Below are positions 35,001-42,748 of a DNA stretch of 64,000 nucleotides, piece by piece. The translations under genes were made by a program, and so were the position numbers. This DNA is from Rubrobacter aplysinae (GTDB lineage Bacteria > Actinomycetota > Rubrobacteria > Rubrobacterales > Rubrobacteraceae). Location: contig NZ_LEKH01000001.1 in assembly GCF_001029505.1 (NCBI RefSeq), positions 310,001 to 374,000 on the forward strand. Reading direction: 5' to 3'. Position 1 is the first letter of the stretch; every line of letters starts with the position of its first letter. The notes beneath the pieces are model-generated. The model was not told where the DNA came from. It did no database searches and saw only the letters and a list, made by a program, of their open reading frames with translations.

Positions 35001-36918
35001 CTTCCTGAAAGATCTCCTGGATCTCTCCCGTCTGGAGCTGCCCCTCGGCCTCGTAGGAGAGTCCGAAGTCGTAGATCCAGACCGGCACCCGGCCCTCGGC
35101 CTCGATGCGGTAGGGCCGCTGGTCCACGACCTCCACGCCCATGTCCTCCAGCAGCGGCAAAACCTCCGAGAGCGAGACCTGCTCGCCACGCCGGAAGAGC
35201 TTGAAGCGCAGGAAGTCCTCCGGGGCTTCGAGAGGATGGTAGAGGCCCATGCCGAGATCCTCTTCGGAGGCCAGATCCTCGATGCGTCCGATGTCGGTGA
35301 CGGCGGTGCGGACCAGGAAGTCCTCGCGGTAGCCGGCCGGGAACGCGTCGCGGTACAGCCCGAAGAGCTCCACTCCCTTCTCCTCGCCCCGGCGCTCTAT
35401 GAGGGCCCGGTGCAGGTTATCCGCCCAGGAGCGCGAGGCCTCGAAGATCCGGCCCTCCAGCTCGCGGGCGTCGTACTCCGGGGGCTCGGAGCCGTCCGGG
35501 GAGTCCGTGAGCTCCGTGGGGTCCGTGTGGACCACGAAGTGGAGCCGGGCCAGCACCGACTCCGAGAGGTGGACCGTGGACTCCACGTCCGAGCCGTCGA
35601 GGGCGCGGCGCAGGATCTCCTGTATCCGGTGCCGGACGGCGGTGTCGTAGCGGTCGCGGGGGACGTACACCAGGCACGAGAAGAACCTGCCGTACAGGTC
35701 GCGCCGCACGAAGAGCCTGACGCGCTGGCGCTCCTGGAGGTGGAGGATGCCGGTCGAGATCTCGTACAGCTCGTCGGCCGGGGTCTGGAAGAGCTCGTCG
35801 CGGGGGTAGGACTCGAAGATCTCCACGAGCGCCTTCTCATAGTGGCTGCCCGGCGGCAGGGCGGCGTTTTCGAGCACCCGGTCTATCTTGCGGCGTACCA
35901 GCGGGATGTTCCGGGGGTCGGTGCTGTAGGCCGACGAGGTGTACAGCCCCAGAAAACGCCGCTCGCCGGTAACGTTTCCCTCTGCGTCGAAGCGCTTGAC
36001 GCCCACGTAGTCCAGGTAGGCCGGACGGTGGACCGTGGAGCGGGAGTTGGCCTTGGTGAGGTTCAACAGGTAGGGTTCCCGCGCCAGCCGCCGCACCTCG
36101 GGCGGGAGCTGGGCGAAGCTGTTTGAGAAATCCTTGTCCTCGTCCTGGCGCAGTATGCCGAGCCCGGAACCCTCGACCTGACGCAGGGCATCCTCTCCTT
36201 CTACCTCTACGAGGTCGTAGTCCCGGTATCCGAGGAAGGTGAAGTGGTCGTTCTCCATCCACTCCAGAAACTCCCGGGACTCCTCTTGCTGGTCGGTGTC
36301 CACGGGCAGCGACCCCTCCGGGAGGCCGGAGACGATCTCGCGCACCCGCTCGCGCATCGCGGACCAGTCCTCCACGGCGACCCTTACCTGGCCGAGCACC
36401 CGTTCGAGGTTGTCCCGGAGCTCGTCGAGCACCCCGGCCTCGGAGTGCTGATCCACCTCGACGTGCATCACCGACTCCGGTACACCCCGCTCCGACTCGG
36501 GCGGCAGCACTTCCTCTAGACGGCCGGACTCGTCGCGCACGACGCGCACTACCGGGTGCATCATGAGGTGTATAGAGTAGCCCAGGCGGTTGAGCTCCAT
36601 GCCGACCGAGTCCACCAGAAACGGCATGTCGTCCACGACCACCTCTATGACGGTGTGGCTGGATTGCCAGCCGTGCTCCTCGTAGTGCGGGGTGTAGACG
36701 CGCACCTTCGTCTGTGCGGGTGCCCGGCAGGAGGCCAGGTTCCAGTGCGACAGTGCGGCTCCGTAGAGGTCCACCGCCGGCCGGCCGGCGAGATCCTCCT
36801 CCGAAACCCAGCCATAGTAGAGCTCCGCGAACTCCTCGAACCGCGACGCGTGATCCTCCTCCAGCCGCCGCCGCGCCCGCTCAGTGACACCCTCTATTAG
36901 CCCGGCCCTGTCGGTCAT
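32029..36918 (-). CDS. gdh: NAD-specific glutamate dehydrogenase, large (180-kDa class)
   Basis: This enzyme deaminates glutamate to 2-oxoglutarate using NAD. The 1629-aa length is normal for the large class. The N-terminal half has ACT-like segments (VIEVVVDDMPFLVDSVGMEL). The catalytic region near residues 820-1030 contains RGGIRWSDRREDFRTE, VPVGAKGGFVVKNPP and FWLGDAFASGGSSGYDHK. The long helical C-terminal domain includes MAGVHARYIRELESQGRLDR and TGLTAPELAILLSYSKI. ATG at 36918 is selected because AGAGGAG lies 8 nt upstream; an ATG at 37110 gives an implausible leader peptide. Such enzymes often respond to amino acids. The gene is divergent from the lipoprotein gene. Confidence 0.95.
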   Translation of the reverse strand: MTDRAGLIEGVTERARRRLEEDHASRFEEFAELYYGWVSEEDLAGRPAVDLYGAALSHWNLASCRAPAQTKVRVYTPHYEEHGWQSSHTVIEVVVDDMPFLVDSVGMELNRLGYSIHLMMHPVVRVVRDESGRLEEVLPPESERGVPESVMHVEVDQHSEAGVLDELRDNLERVLGQVRVAVEDWSAMRERVREIVSGLPEGSLPVDTDQQEESREFLEWMENDHFTFLGYRDYDLVEVEGEDALRQVEGSGLGILRQDEDKDFSNSFAQLPPEVRRLAREPYLLNLTKANSRSTVHRPAYLDYVGVKRFDAEGNVTGERRFLGLYTSSAYSTDPRNIPLVRRKIDRVLENAALPPGSHYEKALVEIFESYPRDELFQTPADELYEISTGILHLQERQRVRLFVRRDLYGRFFSCLVYVPRDRYDTAVRHRIQEILRRALDGSDVESTVHLSESVLARLHFVVHTDPTELTDSPDGSEPPEYDARELEGRIFEASRSWADNLHRALIERRGEEKGVELFGLYRDAFPAGYREDFLVRTAVTDIGRIEDLASEEDLGMGLYHPLEAPEDFLRFKLFRRGEQVSLSEVLPLLEDMGVEVVDQRPYRIEAEGRVPVWIYDFGLSYEAEGQLQTGEIQEIFQEAFARAWQGEIENDGFNRLVLGARLTWREASILRAYHRYLRQGGGAFSQSYVEETLAYNPEIARSLVRLFQARFDPARNSNGGPAVTERLESGIEASLENVTSLDEDRILRSLLTAIQATLRTNYYQTNEDGEPKGYLSFKLDPQKLPELPKPRPMYEIFVYSPRMEGVHLRGGRVARGGIRWSDRREDFRTEILDLMKAQMVKNAVIVPVGAKGGFVVKNPPPASDREAVMNEGVECYRTLIRGMLDLTDNLEDGETVPPPAAVRHDSDDTYIVAAADKGTATFSDIANEISVERGFWLGDAFASGGSSGYDHKSMGITARGAWESVKRHFRELGTDVQNEDFTVVGVGDMAGDVFGNGMLLSRHIKLVGAFNHRHIFLDPDPDPEQSYAERERLFNLPRSSWGDYDESLISEGGGVFSRDAKSVQLSRQIKELLDVEADSLAPNEVIRALISAPSDLFWNGGIGTYVKSSAETHAEVGDKGNDAVRVDGRDLRCRVVGEGGNLGFTQQGRIQFALSGGRIYTDAIDNSAGVDCSDHEVNIKILLGQVVAAGEMTVKQRDRLLSEMTEEVAELVLRDNYLQTRAISNSLAQSASMAGVHARYIRELESQGRLDRSLENLPGDEEFGERKSDGTGLTAPELAILLSYSKITLYEELLDSDLPEDPYLSRELERYFPSPLEDRYEEEMREHRLSRELVATQVVNSLVNRAGSTFAFRLSEENGASAPEIARSYTVAREVFGMRRIWADIEELDARVPAETQTRMLLDVRRLLERATRWLLRNRRPPMDIAETVEHFAPGAQELTEELPKLLLEADREALERSVEALTGDGVPEELARRIVSLNSLFSALDIVDVATSTGRAVSEVAAVYFTAGDRLWLHWLRERIDALPRQDRWQTLARAALRDDLYSQQISLTAEVLRSTSGEEDESAADAVEAWIEARSAPAARAIGMLSDIRNGGVFDLSTLSVALREIRNLSTTSGVPETAEEAKGTS

Positions 36919-37028
36919 CGCCGTCTCCTCTGCTCGTGCCGTCCCTGTAGGACATGGTAGCGCTATTCGAGGCGCATTTTCAGCGTCCCGGCCCCCGGAC
37001 GAGCTGGCGTCGCGCGGGCCCTGGCTAT

Positions 37029-37047
37029 TAGAATCCTCCACTATACT
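37029..37047. promoter_or_regulatory. -10-like elements in the gdh/lipoprotein divergent region
   Basis: TAGAAT (37029-37034) and TATACT (37042-37047) on the plus strand, and TATAGT on the minus strand at the same place, mark the likely promoter zone of the 237-bp region between gdh and the lipoprotein gene. Matching -35 boxes are not evident. Confidence 0.3.
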
Positions 37048-37155
37048 CCGCTCCGGAGCCGGAACCATGCGAAGTTCATGGGACCGGTGTGAAAGGTAAA
37101 AAAGAGTCAAGCAAAAGGCGAACGCGGAGTCTACGGAAATCTACAGGAGGCTGGA

Positions 37156-37731
37156 TTGGGTGTGCTGGGCGTGAGATCCCTCGTGGCCGTTATCTTGGTG
37201 GTGATAGCCGGGCTCTTGGCCACGGGTTGCGGGGGAGGAGAGCAGTCGGGCGAGGAGTCCGGCGGCCAGTACGAGGGCTCCGGGGGCTCCGGTAACGCGC
37301 AGGTCCCCGGTCCCACGAACGCCGTTACCACGACCGAAACCTTCTCCGAGGAGGAGTGTCTGGCGGAGGCATCGGACAGCGGGGAGCCCGGTGTCGAGGT
37401 CTCCGATCCCGGACAAGTCCCCCCCTACGAGGTGGCAGAGGAGGGCGACGCGGAGACCGGCAAGGAGCTGGAGGTGAACACGGAGGCCAAAAGCCGTGAG
37501 GAGCTCCAGAAGGTGGCGGAGAAGCTGAGGTACGAGAACCGGGGGACCGACGCCCTCGCCATAGACTTCTACAACGGGTCAGAGGATGACCGCCAGGACG
37601 CCGGGCTCGCCCTGGTCTTCAACACCCGCGGGGCCGCCTGCCGCGCCTTCCAGTACACGGTGGAGGACCAGAACGAGCTCGTCTCCGAGAGCAACGGCAT
37701 CTCCGTGTTGAGCGTGGAGGAGGGCGTGTAG
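37156..37731 (+). CDS. Secreted lipoprotein of unknown function
   Basis: The 191-aa product begins with a lipoprotein signal peptide, with hydrophobic VAVILVVIAGLLATG followed by the lipobox cysteine at about residue 25. A low-complexity Gly/Ser/Glu linker comes next, to about residue 60, and then a small acidic domain to the end. That domain (EELQKVAEKLRYENRG, AIDFYNGSEDDRQDAG, LALVFNTRGAACRAF) looks folded and has one further cysteine pair. TTG at 37156 follows CAGGAGG. The family is not recognised; location at the outer face of the membrane is inferred from the signal. Confidence 0.75.
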   Translation: MGVLGVRSLVAVILVVIAGLLATGCGGGEQSGEESGGQYEGSGGSGNAQVPGPTNAVTTTETFSEEECLAEASDSGEPGVEVSDPGQVPPYEVAEEGDAETGKELEVNTEAKSREELQKVAEKLRYENRGTDALAIDFYNGSEDDRQDAGLALVFNTRGAACRAFQYTVEDQNELVSESNGISVLSVEEGV

Positions 37732-37828
37732 GAGTCCGCCCGGGCTTTCGCGGGCCTCCTGCCGACTACCGCTAGAGAATGCCAGAGAGTCCTAGAAGCC
37801 CCCAGAGGGCCCGCGGCGGAAAGCCAAC

Positions 37829-37866
37829 CCCCGCCTCGGCGTCCCGGTGGGCGCCGTGAGGCGGGG
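37829..37866. terminator. Bidirectional terminator between lipoprotein and SRPBCC genes
   Basis: CCCCGCCTCGGCG and CGCCGTGAGGCGGGG form an imperfect 13-bp GC-rich stem in the gap between the two convergent genes. Confidence 0.55.
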
Positions 37867-37875
37867 TACCCGGTC

Positions 37876-38379
37876 TCACCCCCCGGCCGACGTCTTGCCG
37901 CGGCCCTCCTCGATCTGACGCCTTATGGACTCCAGGGTCCGGCCTACGCCATCCTCGAGGGGGTCCTGATCCCCGTCCGAATCCTGCTGCGCTTCCTCCT
38001 GAACCTCCCCCTGGACCGAGCGCGGGCCGAACGAGAGGTGCGCCGTGACCAGGCACTCCTCCGGGCTCCCCGACACCTCCTCCACCGTGAGCCAGCCGGA
38101 GTAGTCCCGGGAGAACTCCGCCCCCCATTCGAGCCTGCGGGCTTCTTCGTCGGCGTGGAAGTAGCCCTCTCCTTCGGTATCGTAGCGGCCCGGGATCTCG
38201 ACCTTCATCTTGATCCTCTCGCCGGGCTTACCGGCTGCGGCCGGGCCCTCGGACCAGGACTCCTTGACGGGCGGCAGGTAGTGGGGGAGGTTCTCCACCT
38301 TCGAGAGCCAATCGAAGACCTCGTCCGGGGGGCGGTAGATCGGCTGCCGCTTCTCGTACTCCTGGGTCGTCTCGCTCAT
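37876..38379 (-). CDS. SRPBCC-fold (polyketide cyclase/START-like) protein
   Basis: The 167-aa protein has the SRPBCC pattern: PIYRPPDEVFDWLSKVENLPHYLP at the N-terminus, central beta strands (ERIKMKVEIPGRYDTEG and RRLEWGAEFSRDYSG) and the C-terminal helix GVGRTLESIRRQIE. Between them is an acidic insert rich in Gln, Asp and Glu (EVQEEAQQDSDGDQD). ATG at 38379 sits behind GGAGGCACCGG; a longer reading from 38451 has no ribosome binding site. The fold binds hydrophobic ligands, but no specific role can be assigned. It is divergent from the BVMO gene. Confidence 0.8.
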   Translation of the reverse strand: MSETTQEYEKRQPIYRPPDEVFDWLSKVENLPHYLPPVKESWSEGPAAAGKPGERIKMKVEIPGRYDTEGEGYFHADEEARRLEWGAEFSRDYSGWLTVEEVSGSPEECLVTAHLSFGPRSVQGEVQEEAQQDSDGDQDPLEDGVGRTLESIRRQIEEGRGKTSAGG

Positions 38380-38463
38380 CCGGTGCCTCCTGCTCTCCGT
38401 AGGCTCGTAGATGGATACTGGAACGTGCCGGCCGCCCGAGCCGCCGGCCACCGAGGTCGTTGA

Positions 38464-38469
38464 TACACT
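38464..38469 (+). promoter_or_regulatory. -10 box TACACT placed for a leaderless transcript
   Basis: TACACT ends 6 nt before the ATG at 38476, with no Shine-Dalgarno sequence between. The geometry matches that seen before uvrB and the gene at 31003. Confidence 0.4.
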
Positions 38470-38475
38470 GAGCCC

Positions 38476-40041
38476 ATGAGCTTAACACGCAGAGTTCCGG
38501 CAAGAGGACGCCCCGAGCCCGGGCGGGATAGGGACCATTTGGAGGCTCTGGACGTCGTGATCGTGGGCGCCGGGCTGTCCGGCGTCGGCGCGGCTTATCG
38601 CCTGCAGACCGAGTGTCCGGACAAGTCATACGCCATCCTGGAGGCGCGCGACGCCATCGGCGGGACGTGGGATCTGTTCCGTTACCCGGGCGTCCGCTCC
38701 GACTCGGATATGTTCACGCTGGGCTATCCTTTTCGCCCGTGGTCCGGCCCTGAGTCCATCGCGGACGGCGGCTCCATCCTGGAGTACATCAACGACACGG
38801 CCCGGGAGAACGACATCGAGCGCCGAATCCGGTTCGGCACCCGCATAACGGCGGCATCCTGGTCCTCCGAAGAGGCCCGATGGACGCTGGAGACGGAGGT
38901 TACCGGAGAAGACGGCGCGGTCACGCAGCGGTCGTTGACGTGCTCTTTTCTGTACATGTGCAGCGGATACTACGACTACGAGCACGGCCACGCGCCCCGG
39001 TTCGAGGGGATAGAGGACTTCGAGGGCCGGATGGTGCATCCCCAGTTCTGGCCGGAGGATCTGGAGTACCGCGATAAGCGGGTCGTCGTTATCGGTAGTG
39101 GAGCGACGGCCGTTACCCTGGTGCCGGCGATGGCCCGGGACGCGGAGCACGTCACGATGCTCCAGCGGTCCCCAAGCTACATCTCCGTGCTCCCGAGCGT
39201 GGACCGGGCCGCGGACTCGCTGAGGCGGCGCCTGCCGGACCGCCTGGCCTACGCGCTGGTGCGCGCCAAGAACGTGGCCTTTACGACCGCCTTCTATCAG
39301 TTGTGCCGGCGCAGGCCGGAGCTCGCGAAACGCCTGCTGCGCAAGGGAGTGCTCGGGCGTGTGCAGGACGAGCGTCAGGTGGACGAGCACTTCACCCCCG
39401 ACTACGACCCCTGGGATCAGAGGCTGTGCATCGTGCCCGAGGGAGATCTCTTCGAGGCCCTAGGCTCCGGGCGGGCTTCCGTAGCGACGGATCACGTCGA
39501 GCGGTTCGTGCCGGAGGGGATAAGGCTCCTCTCCGGGAAGGTTCTAGAGGCCGACCTCGTCGTTACGGCTACGGGGCTCTCGATGAAGGCTCTGGGCGGT
39601 ATTAGCATTACGGTGGACGGCCGCTCCGTGGACCTCGGGGAGACCTGGATTCACCGGGGCGTTATGCTAAGTGGCGTCCCGAACCTCGCGCTGTGCGTCG
39701 GCTACACCAACTCCTCGTGGACCCTCAGGGCTGACCTCTCCTCCCGCTACGTGTGTCGCCTGCTCTCGTTCATGGACCGCAAGGGCTATGACTACGGATA
39801 CCCCCTGCTCACCGGAGACATGGAGCGGCGGCCGCTGCTGGATCTCACCTCCGGCTACGTCCAGCGCGCCATCGGAGACTTCCCGAAGCAGGGCTCCCGC
39901 GCGCCCTGGACGATGCGCCAGAACTACGTCCTCGACGCGCTGTCCATGAAAACCGCCAAACTGGACCGGGAGATGGAGTTCGGGCGGGTTTCCCGGTCCA
40001 CCGGCGGTGCCCGGCACGCGGTACCGGCGGCGAGCCGGTGA
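38476..40041 (+). CDS. Flavin-dependent Baeyer-Villiger-type monooxygenase
   Basis: This 521-aa FAD/NADPH monooxygenase contains the FAD motif VVIVGAGLSGVGAAYRLQ, GGTWDLFRYPGVRSDSD, the BVMO fingerprint FEGRMVHPQFWPED (FxGxxxHxxxWP) and the NADPH motif VVVIGSGATAVTL. It is closest in pattern to EthA/MymA-type enzymes, which oxidise ketones and thioamides. A start at the ATG puts a -10 box 6 nt upstream, with no ribosome binding site. Its stop overlaps the start of the SDR gene (GTGA), so the pair is translated together, resembling the mycobacterial mymA operon. Confidence 0.88.
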   Translation: MSLTRRVPARGRPEPGRDRDHLEALDVVIVGAGLSGVGAAYRLQTECPDKSYAILEARDAIGGTWDLFRYPGVRSDSDMFTLGYPFRPWSGPESIADGGSILEYINDTARENDIERRIRFGTRITAASWSSEEARWTLETEVTGEDGAVTQRSLTCSFLYMCSGYYDYEHGHAPRFEGIEDFEGRMVHPQFWPEDLEYRDKRVVVIGSGATAVTLVPAMARDAEHVTMLQRSPSYISVLPSVDRAADSLRRRLPDRLAYALVRAKNVAFTTAFYQLCRRRPELAKRLLRKGVLGRVQDERQVDEHFTPDYDPWDQRLCIVPEGDLFEALGSGRASVATDHVERFVPEGIRLLSGKVLEADLVVTATGLSMKALGGISITVDGRSVDLGETWIHRGVMLSGVPNLALCVGYTNSSWTLRADLSSRYVCRLLSFMDRKGYDYGYPLLTGDMERRPLLDLTSGYVQRAIGDFPKQGSRAPWTMRQNYVLDALSMKTAKLDREMEFGRVSRSTGGARHAVPAASR

Positions 40042-40913
40042 GCCTGCAACGCTACCCCTTCGCTGGAGGCACCTGTGTCCTCACCGGCGCGGCGAGTGGT
40101 ATCGGGGAGGCTATGGCCCACGGGCTGGCGGCCCGGGGCAGCCACCTGGTGCTCATGGACCGGGACGCGGAGCGGCTGGAGACGGTGGCCGGAGAGATCC
40201 GGTCCAGTTATCCCGGGCTGGGCGTGGCCACGTACGTCGTGGACCTCGCCGAGGCGGACGCCGCAAAGGCCGCGGCCGGGCGTATTCGCCGGGAGACGCC
40301 GCGGATAACGCTCCTGATAAACAACGCCGGGGTCGCCCTGGGCGGCAGGTTCGACCAGGTGACCCCGGAGGAGTTCAACTGGGTGATGAACGTCAACCTC
40401 CGGGCTCCGGTACTGCTCACCCACCACCTGCTGCCGGCGTTGAAGGAGAGCCCGGGGAGTCACGTCGTTAACGTTTCGAGCCTGTTCGGGCTCATCGCGC
40501 CCGCCGGGCAGTCGGCCTACTCGGCCAGCAAGTTTGCGCTACGAGGGTTTAGCGAGGCCCTGCGGCACGAGCTGGTACCGGACGGTATCGGGGTTACTAC
40601 GGTGCATCCGGGCGGCGTCCGCACGCGGATAGCGGAGACCGCCCGCTCCGGCAGCGGCGTGTCCACAGAGTCCCGGCTGGCGCAGAAGGAGGAGTTCGAC
40701 CGGCTGTTGACCTTCCCCGCCGACCGGGCGGCGGAGATCATACTCGACGCCGTCCACCATCGGAAGAGCCGGGTACTGATCGGTGCCAGCGCGGTACTCC
40801 CCGACATCGCGGCCCGGCTGTTCCCGGGCTCTTACACCAGGGCCCTGGCCATCCTGACGAAGCTCCTCGGACGCCTCCCGGCGAATCGTCCGGCCAAGAG
40901 AAGCCGGCGGTGA
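40038..40913 (+). CDS. SDR-family oxidoreductase
   Basis: The 291-aa classical short-chain dehydrogenase has the NAD(P) motif TGAASGIGEAMA, LLINNAGVALGG, the catalytic serine in VVNVSSLFG and the YSASK active site, then VHPGGVRT. The C-terminus is longer than usual, basic and hydrophobic (YTRALAILTKLLGRLPANRPAKR), suggesting membrane association. GTG at 40038 overlaps the monooxygenase stop. It would oxidise or reduce the alcohol/ketone side of the monooxygenase pathway (inference). Confidence 0.88.
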   Translation: MSLQRYPFAGGTCVLTGAASGIGEAMAHGLAARGSHLVLMDRDAERLETVAGEIRSSYPGLGVATYVVDLAEADAAKAAAGRIRRETPRITLLINNAGVALGGRFDQVTPEEFNWVMNVNLRAPVLLTHHLLPALKESPGSHVVNVSSLFGLIAPAGQSAYSASKFALRGFSEALRHELVPDGIGVTTVHPGGVRTRIAETARSGSGVSTESRLAQKEEFDRLLTFPADRAAEIILDAVHHRKSRVLIGASAVLPDIAARLFPGSYTRALAILTKLLGRLPANRPAKRSRR

Positions 40914-41036
40914 GGGCCCGTCCCGGGGCGGCGTGCCGGAGCTACTCCCGCCCGCAAGGTTAGCGGGCTCTGGTATTCGGGGCGGACAACGACGTTGATG
41001 ATCCGGTGAGAGCAGCGAGAGTGGTGGGGGAGGCGG

Positions 41037-41672
41037 ATGAAAGCTGCTAGAGGGTTCAGGGTGCTCTGGAGCCCCCGGGAGACCCTGCGGAGTGTGGGTG
41101 AGGGCCGGGGCCTGGGCGCCGGCGTCACGGTCGTGGCCCTCTGGGCGCTGGCGAGCCTACTCTTGCTCTTACTCTCCGGCGGCGGGGTGAGCCGGGCGCA
41201 GTTCCCGGAGCTACCGCCGGAGGAGTTCGAAAGGCTCAGATCAGGCCTGAGCGTCGTGCTGCCGGTGCTCGCGTTCGTCCTGCCCTTCGTGTGGTGGGCC
41301 GGGCTCTCCGCGCTCGTGTACCCGGCCACGCTCGTCCTCGGCGGCCGGGCCACGCTCGCCGCGGCCTTCGCCTTCGTCGGGGTGGCCTGCGCGCCGTGGG
41401 CCGCCGTTGCGGTACTCCAGATCCTGCTCGCCGGGCTGCAGGGGCTTACCGGCGCGGGCGCGCTCGGCGGCGTGGCGCTGGCGGCCTCCGCTGGCGCGCT
41501 CGTGTGGCACGCGGCGCTGGTGGTCGCCGGAGCCCGGCAGGCGGCGCGTCTCGGCCGCGGGGGAGCGGTGGGGTCGTGCGCGCTCGCCGGGCTCGGGTGC
41601 CTGGTCGCCGCGTTGTTCCTGGCCATCACGCTCGCGGCGCTGGTCGTGGGGTTCTCGGGGCTGCCTTCCTGA
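41037..41672 (+). CDS. Yip1-family membrane protein
   Basis: The 211-aa product has five or six hydrophobic helices after an N-terminal motif FRVLWSPRETLRSVGEGRG, which is the start pattern of bacterial Yip1-domain proteins. Glycine- and alanine-rich helices follow (LAFVLPFVWWAGLSALVYPATLVLGG, split by short polar loops). The ATG follows GGGGGAGG. It converges on cydB with about 30 nt between. Function is unknown; the family is often found near other envelope genes. Confidence 0.75.
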   Translation: MKAARGFRVLWSPRETLRSVGEGRGLGAGVTVVALWALASLLLLLLSGGGVSRAQFPELPPEEFERLRSGLSVVLPVLAFVLPFVWWAGLSALVYPATLVLGGRATLAAAFAFVGVACAPWAAVAVLQILLAGLQGLTGAGALGGVALAASAGALVWHAALVVAGARQAARLGRGGAVGSCALAGLGCLVAALFLAITLAALVVGFSGLPS

Positions 41673-41703
41673 AGCTGCTCGAAACTTCTCGAAAGTCCGG
41701 GGG

Positions 41704-42747
41704 CTAGTAGCCTTCCTCTTCCAGGCTCACCTTGCCCCGGAACATCCAGTAGATGATTATGAAGTAGGTCGCGGCGAGCACCATGCCGATGGACCACCAC
41801 ACCAGCCCGACCGTCTGGCTGTACTGCGATGAGGCGGCGCCCTGCACCGTCAGGCTGTTTGCCGGATCAACCGCCGGCAGGACGTTCGGGTAGACGCCAA
41901 AGACCGTGCTGGTCATCATCCCGACGATGTACGCGCCGGAGGCCAGGAAAGAGCCCCGGTCGTTGCCCCTGAAGCTGAAGTACAGCAGCGCCCCGAGCCC
42001 CGCCAGGGCGACCAGCGGCAGGACGAAGCCGTAGGGCCTGTCCAGGTAGGAGTCCAGCATCCGGGGGCTGACGTAGAACGTCGCGACCGTCGCCAGCGCC
42101 GCGAGTGCCACGAGGGCGAACCAGCCCCGGCGGATTATGGAGCGGCAACGCCCGTTCAGGGCGCCCTCGGTCTTGAGGGCGACCCAGGCCGCACCGTGGA
42201 TGGTAAGGGTCGCGAGGGCGAGGAGGCCGGTGAGGACGGTGTACCAGTCGAGGATGCCGGGTGGGGTGGCGAAGGGGCTCAGGTTCGTCCACAGTGGCTG
42301 GAAGAAGTTGCCCTCCGAGTTTAGCGGCACCCCGCGCACGACGTTGCCGAGCGCCGCGCCGTAGAAGACCGCGAGGAGGATGCTGCCGACGGCGAACATC
42401 ACGTCCCAGAACTGGGTCCACAGGGGGTTATCTATGTGGCGGCGCAGCTCCAGGGAGAGGCCCCGGATCATGAGTAGCCATAGGACGATGATCAGGGGCA
42501 GGTAGAACCCGGAGAACCCGGAGGCGTAGAGCACGGGGAAGGTGAAGAACAGCACGCCGCCGGTGGCTATCAGCCACACCTCGTTGCCGTCCCACACGGG
42601 GCCGACGGTCTTGAAGATCAGCTGACGCTCCTGGTCGTCGCGGCCGGCGAACAGGTGCAGCGCCCCGGCCCCGAGGTCGAAGCCGTCCAGCAACACGTAG
42701 ACGGTGAGCATCAGCGCAACCAGCACGAACCACAGCGTAGGCAGCAA
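41704..42747 (-). CDS. cydB: Cytochrome bd ubiquinol oxidase subunit II
   Basis: This is the non-haem-binding partner of CydA in the high-affinity terminal oxidase that reduces oxygen to water with quinol. The 347-aa membrane protein has eight to nine helices and the family motifs LLDGFDLGAGAL, PVWDGNEVWLI, GFSGFYLP and FWDVMFAVGS. TTG at 42747 is chosen because GGGAGG lies 6 nt upstream and MLPTLWF is the typical N-terminus; a GTG at 42765 precedes that site. One nucleotide separates it from the cydA stop. Confidence 0.94.
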   Translation of the reverse strand: MLPTLWFVLVALMLTVYVLLDGFDLGAGALHLFAGRDDQERQLIFKTVGPVWDGNEVWLIATGGVLFFTFPVLYASGFSGFYLPLIIVLWLLMIRGLSLELRRHIDNPLWTQFWDVMFAVGSILLAVFYGAALGNVVRGVPLNSEGNFFQPLWTNLSPFATPPGILDWYTVLTGLLALATLTIHGAAWVALKTEGALNGRCRSIIRRGWFALVALAALATVATFYVSPRMLDSYLDRPYGFVLPLVALAGLGALLYFSFRGNDRGSFLASGAYIVGMMTSTVFGVYPNVLPAVDPANSLTVQGAASSQYSQTVGLVWWSIGMVLAATYFIIIYWMFRGKVSLEEEGY

Positions 42748-42748
42748 C

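Noticed and set aside
34204-36126. A 640-codon plus-strand frame opposite gdh
   Set aside because: It is the antisense reading of gdh; composition follows the GC-rich codon positions of the real gene.
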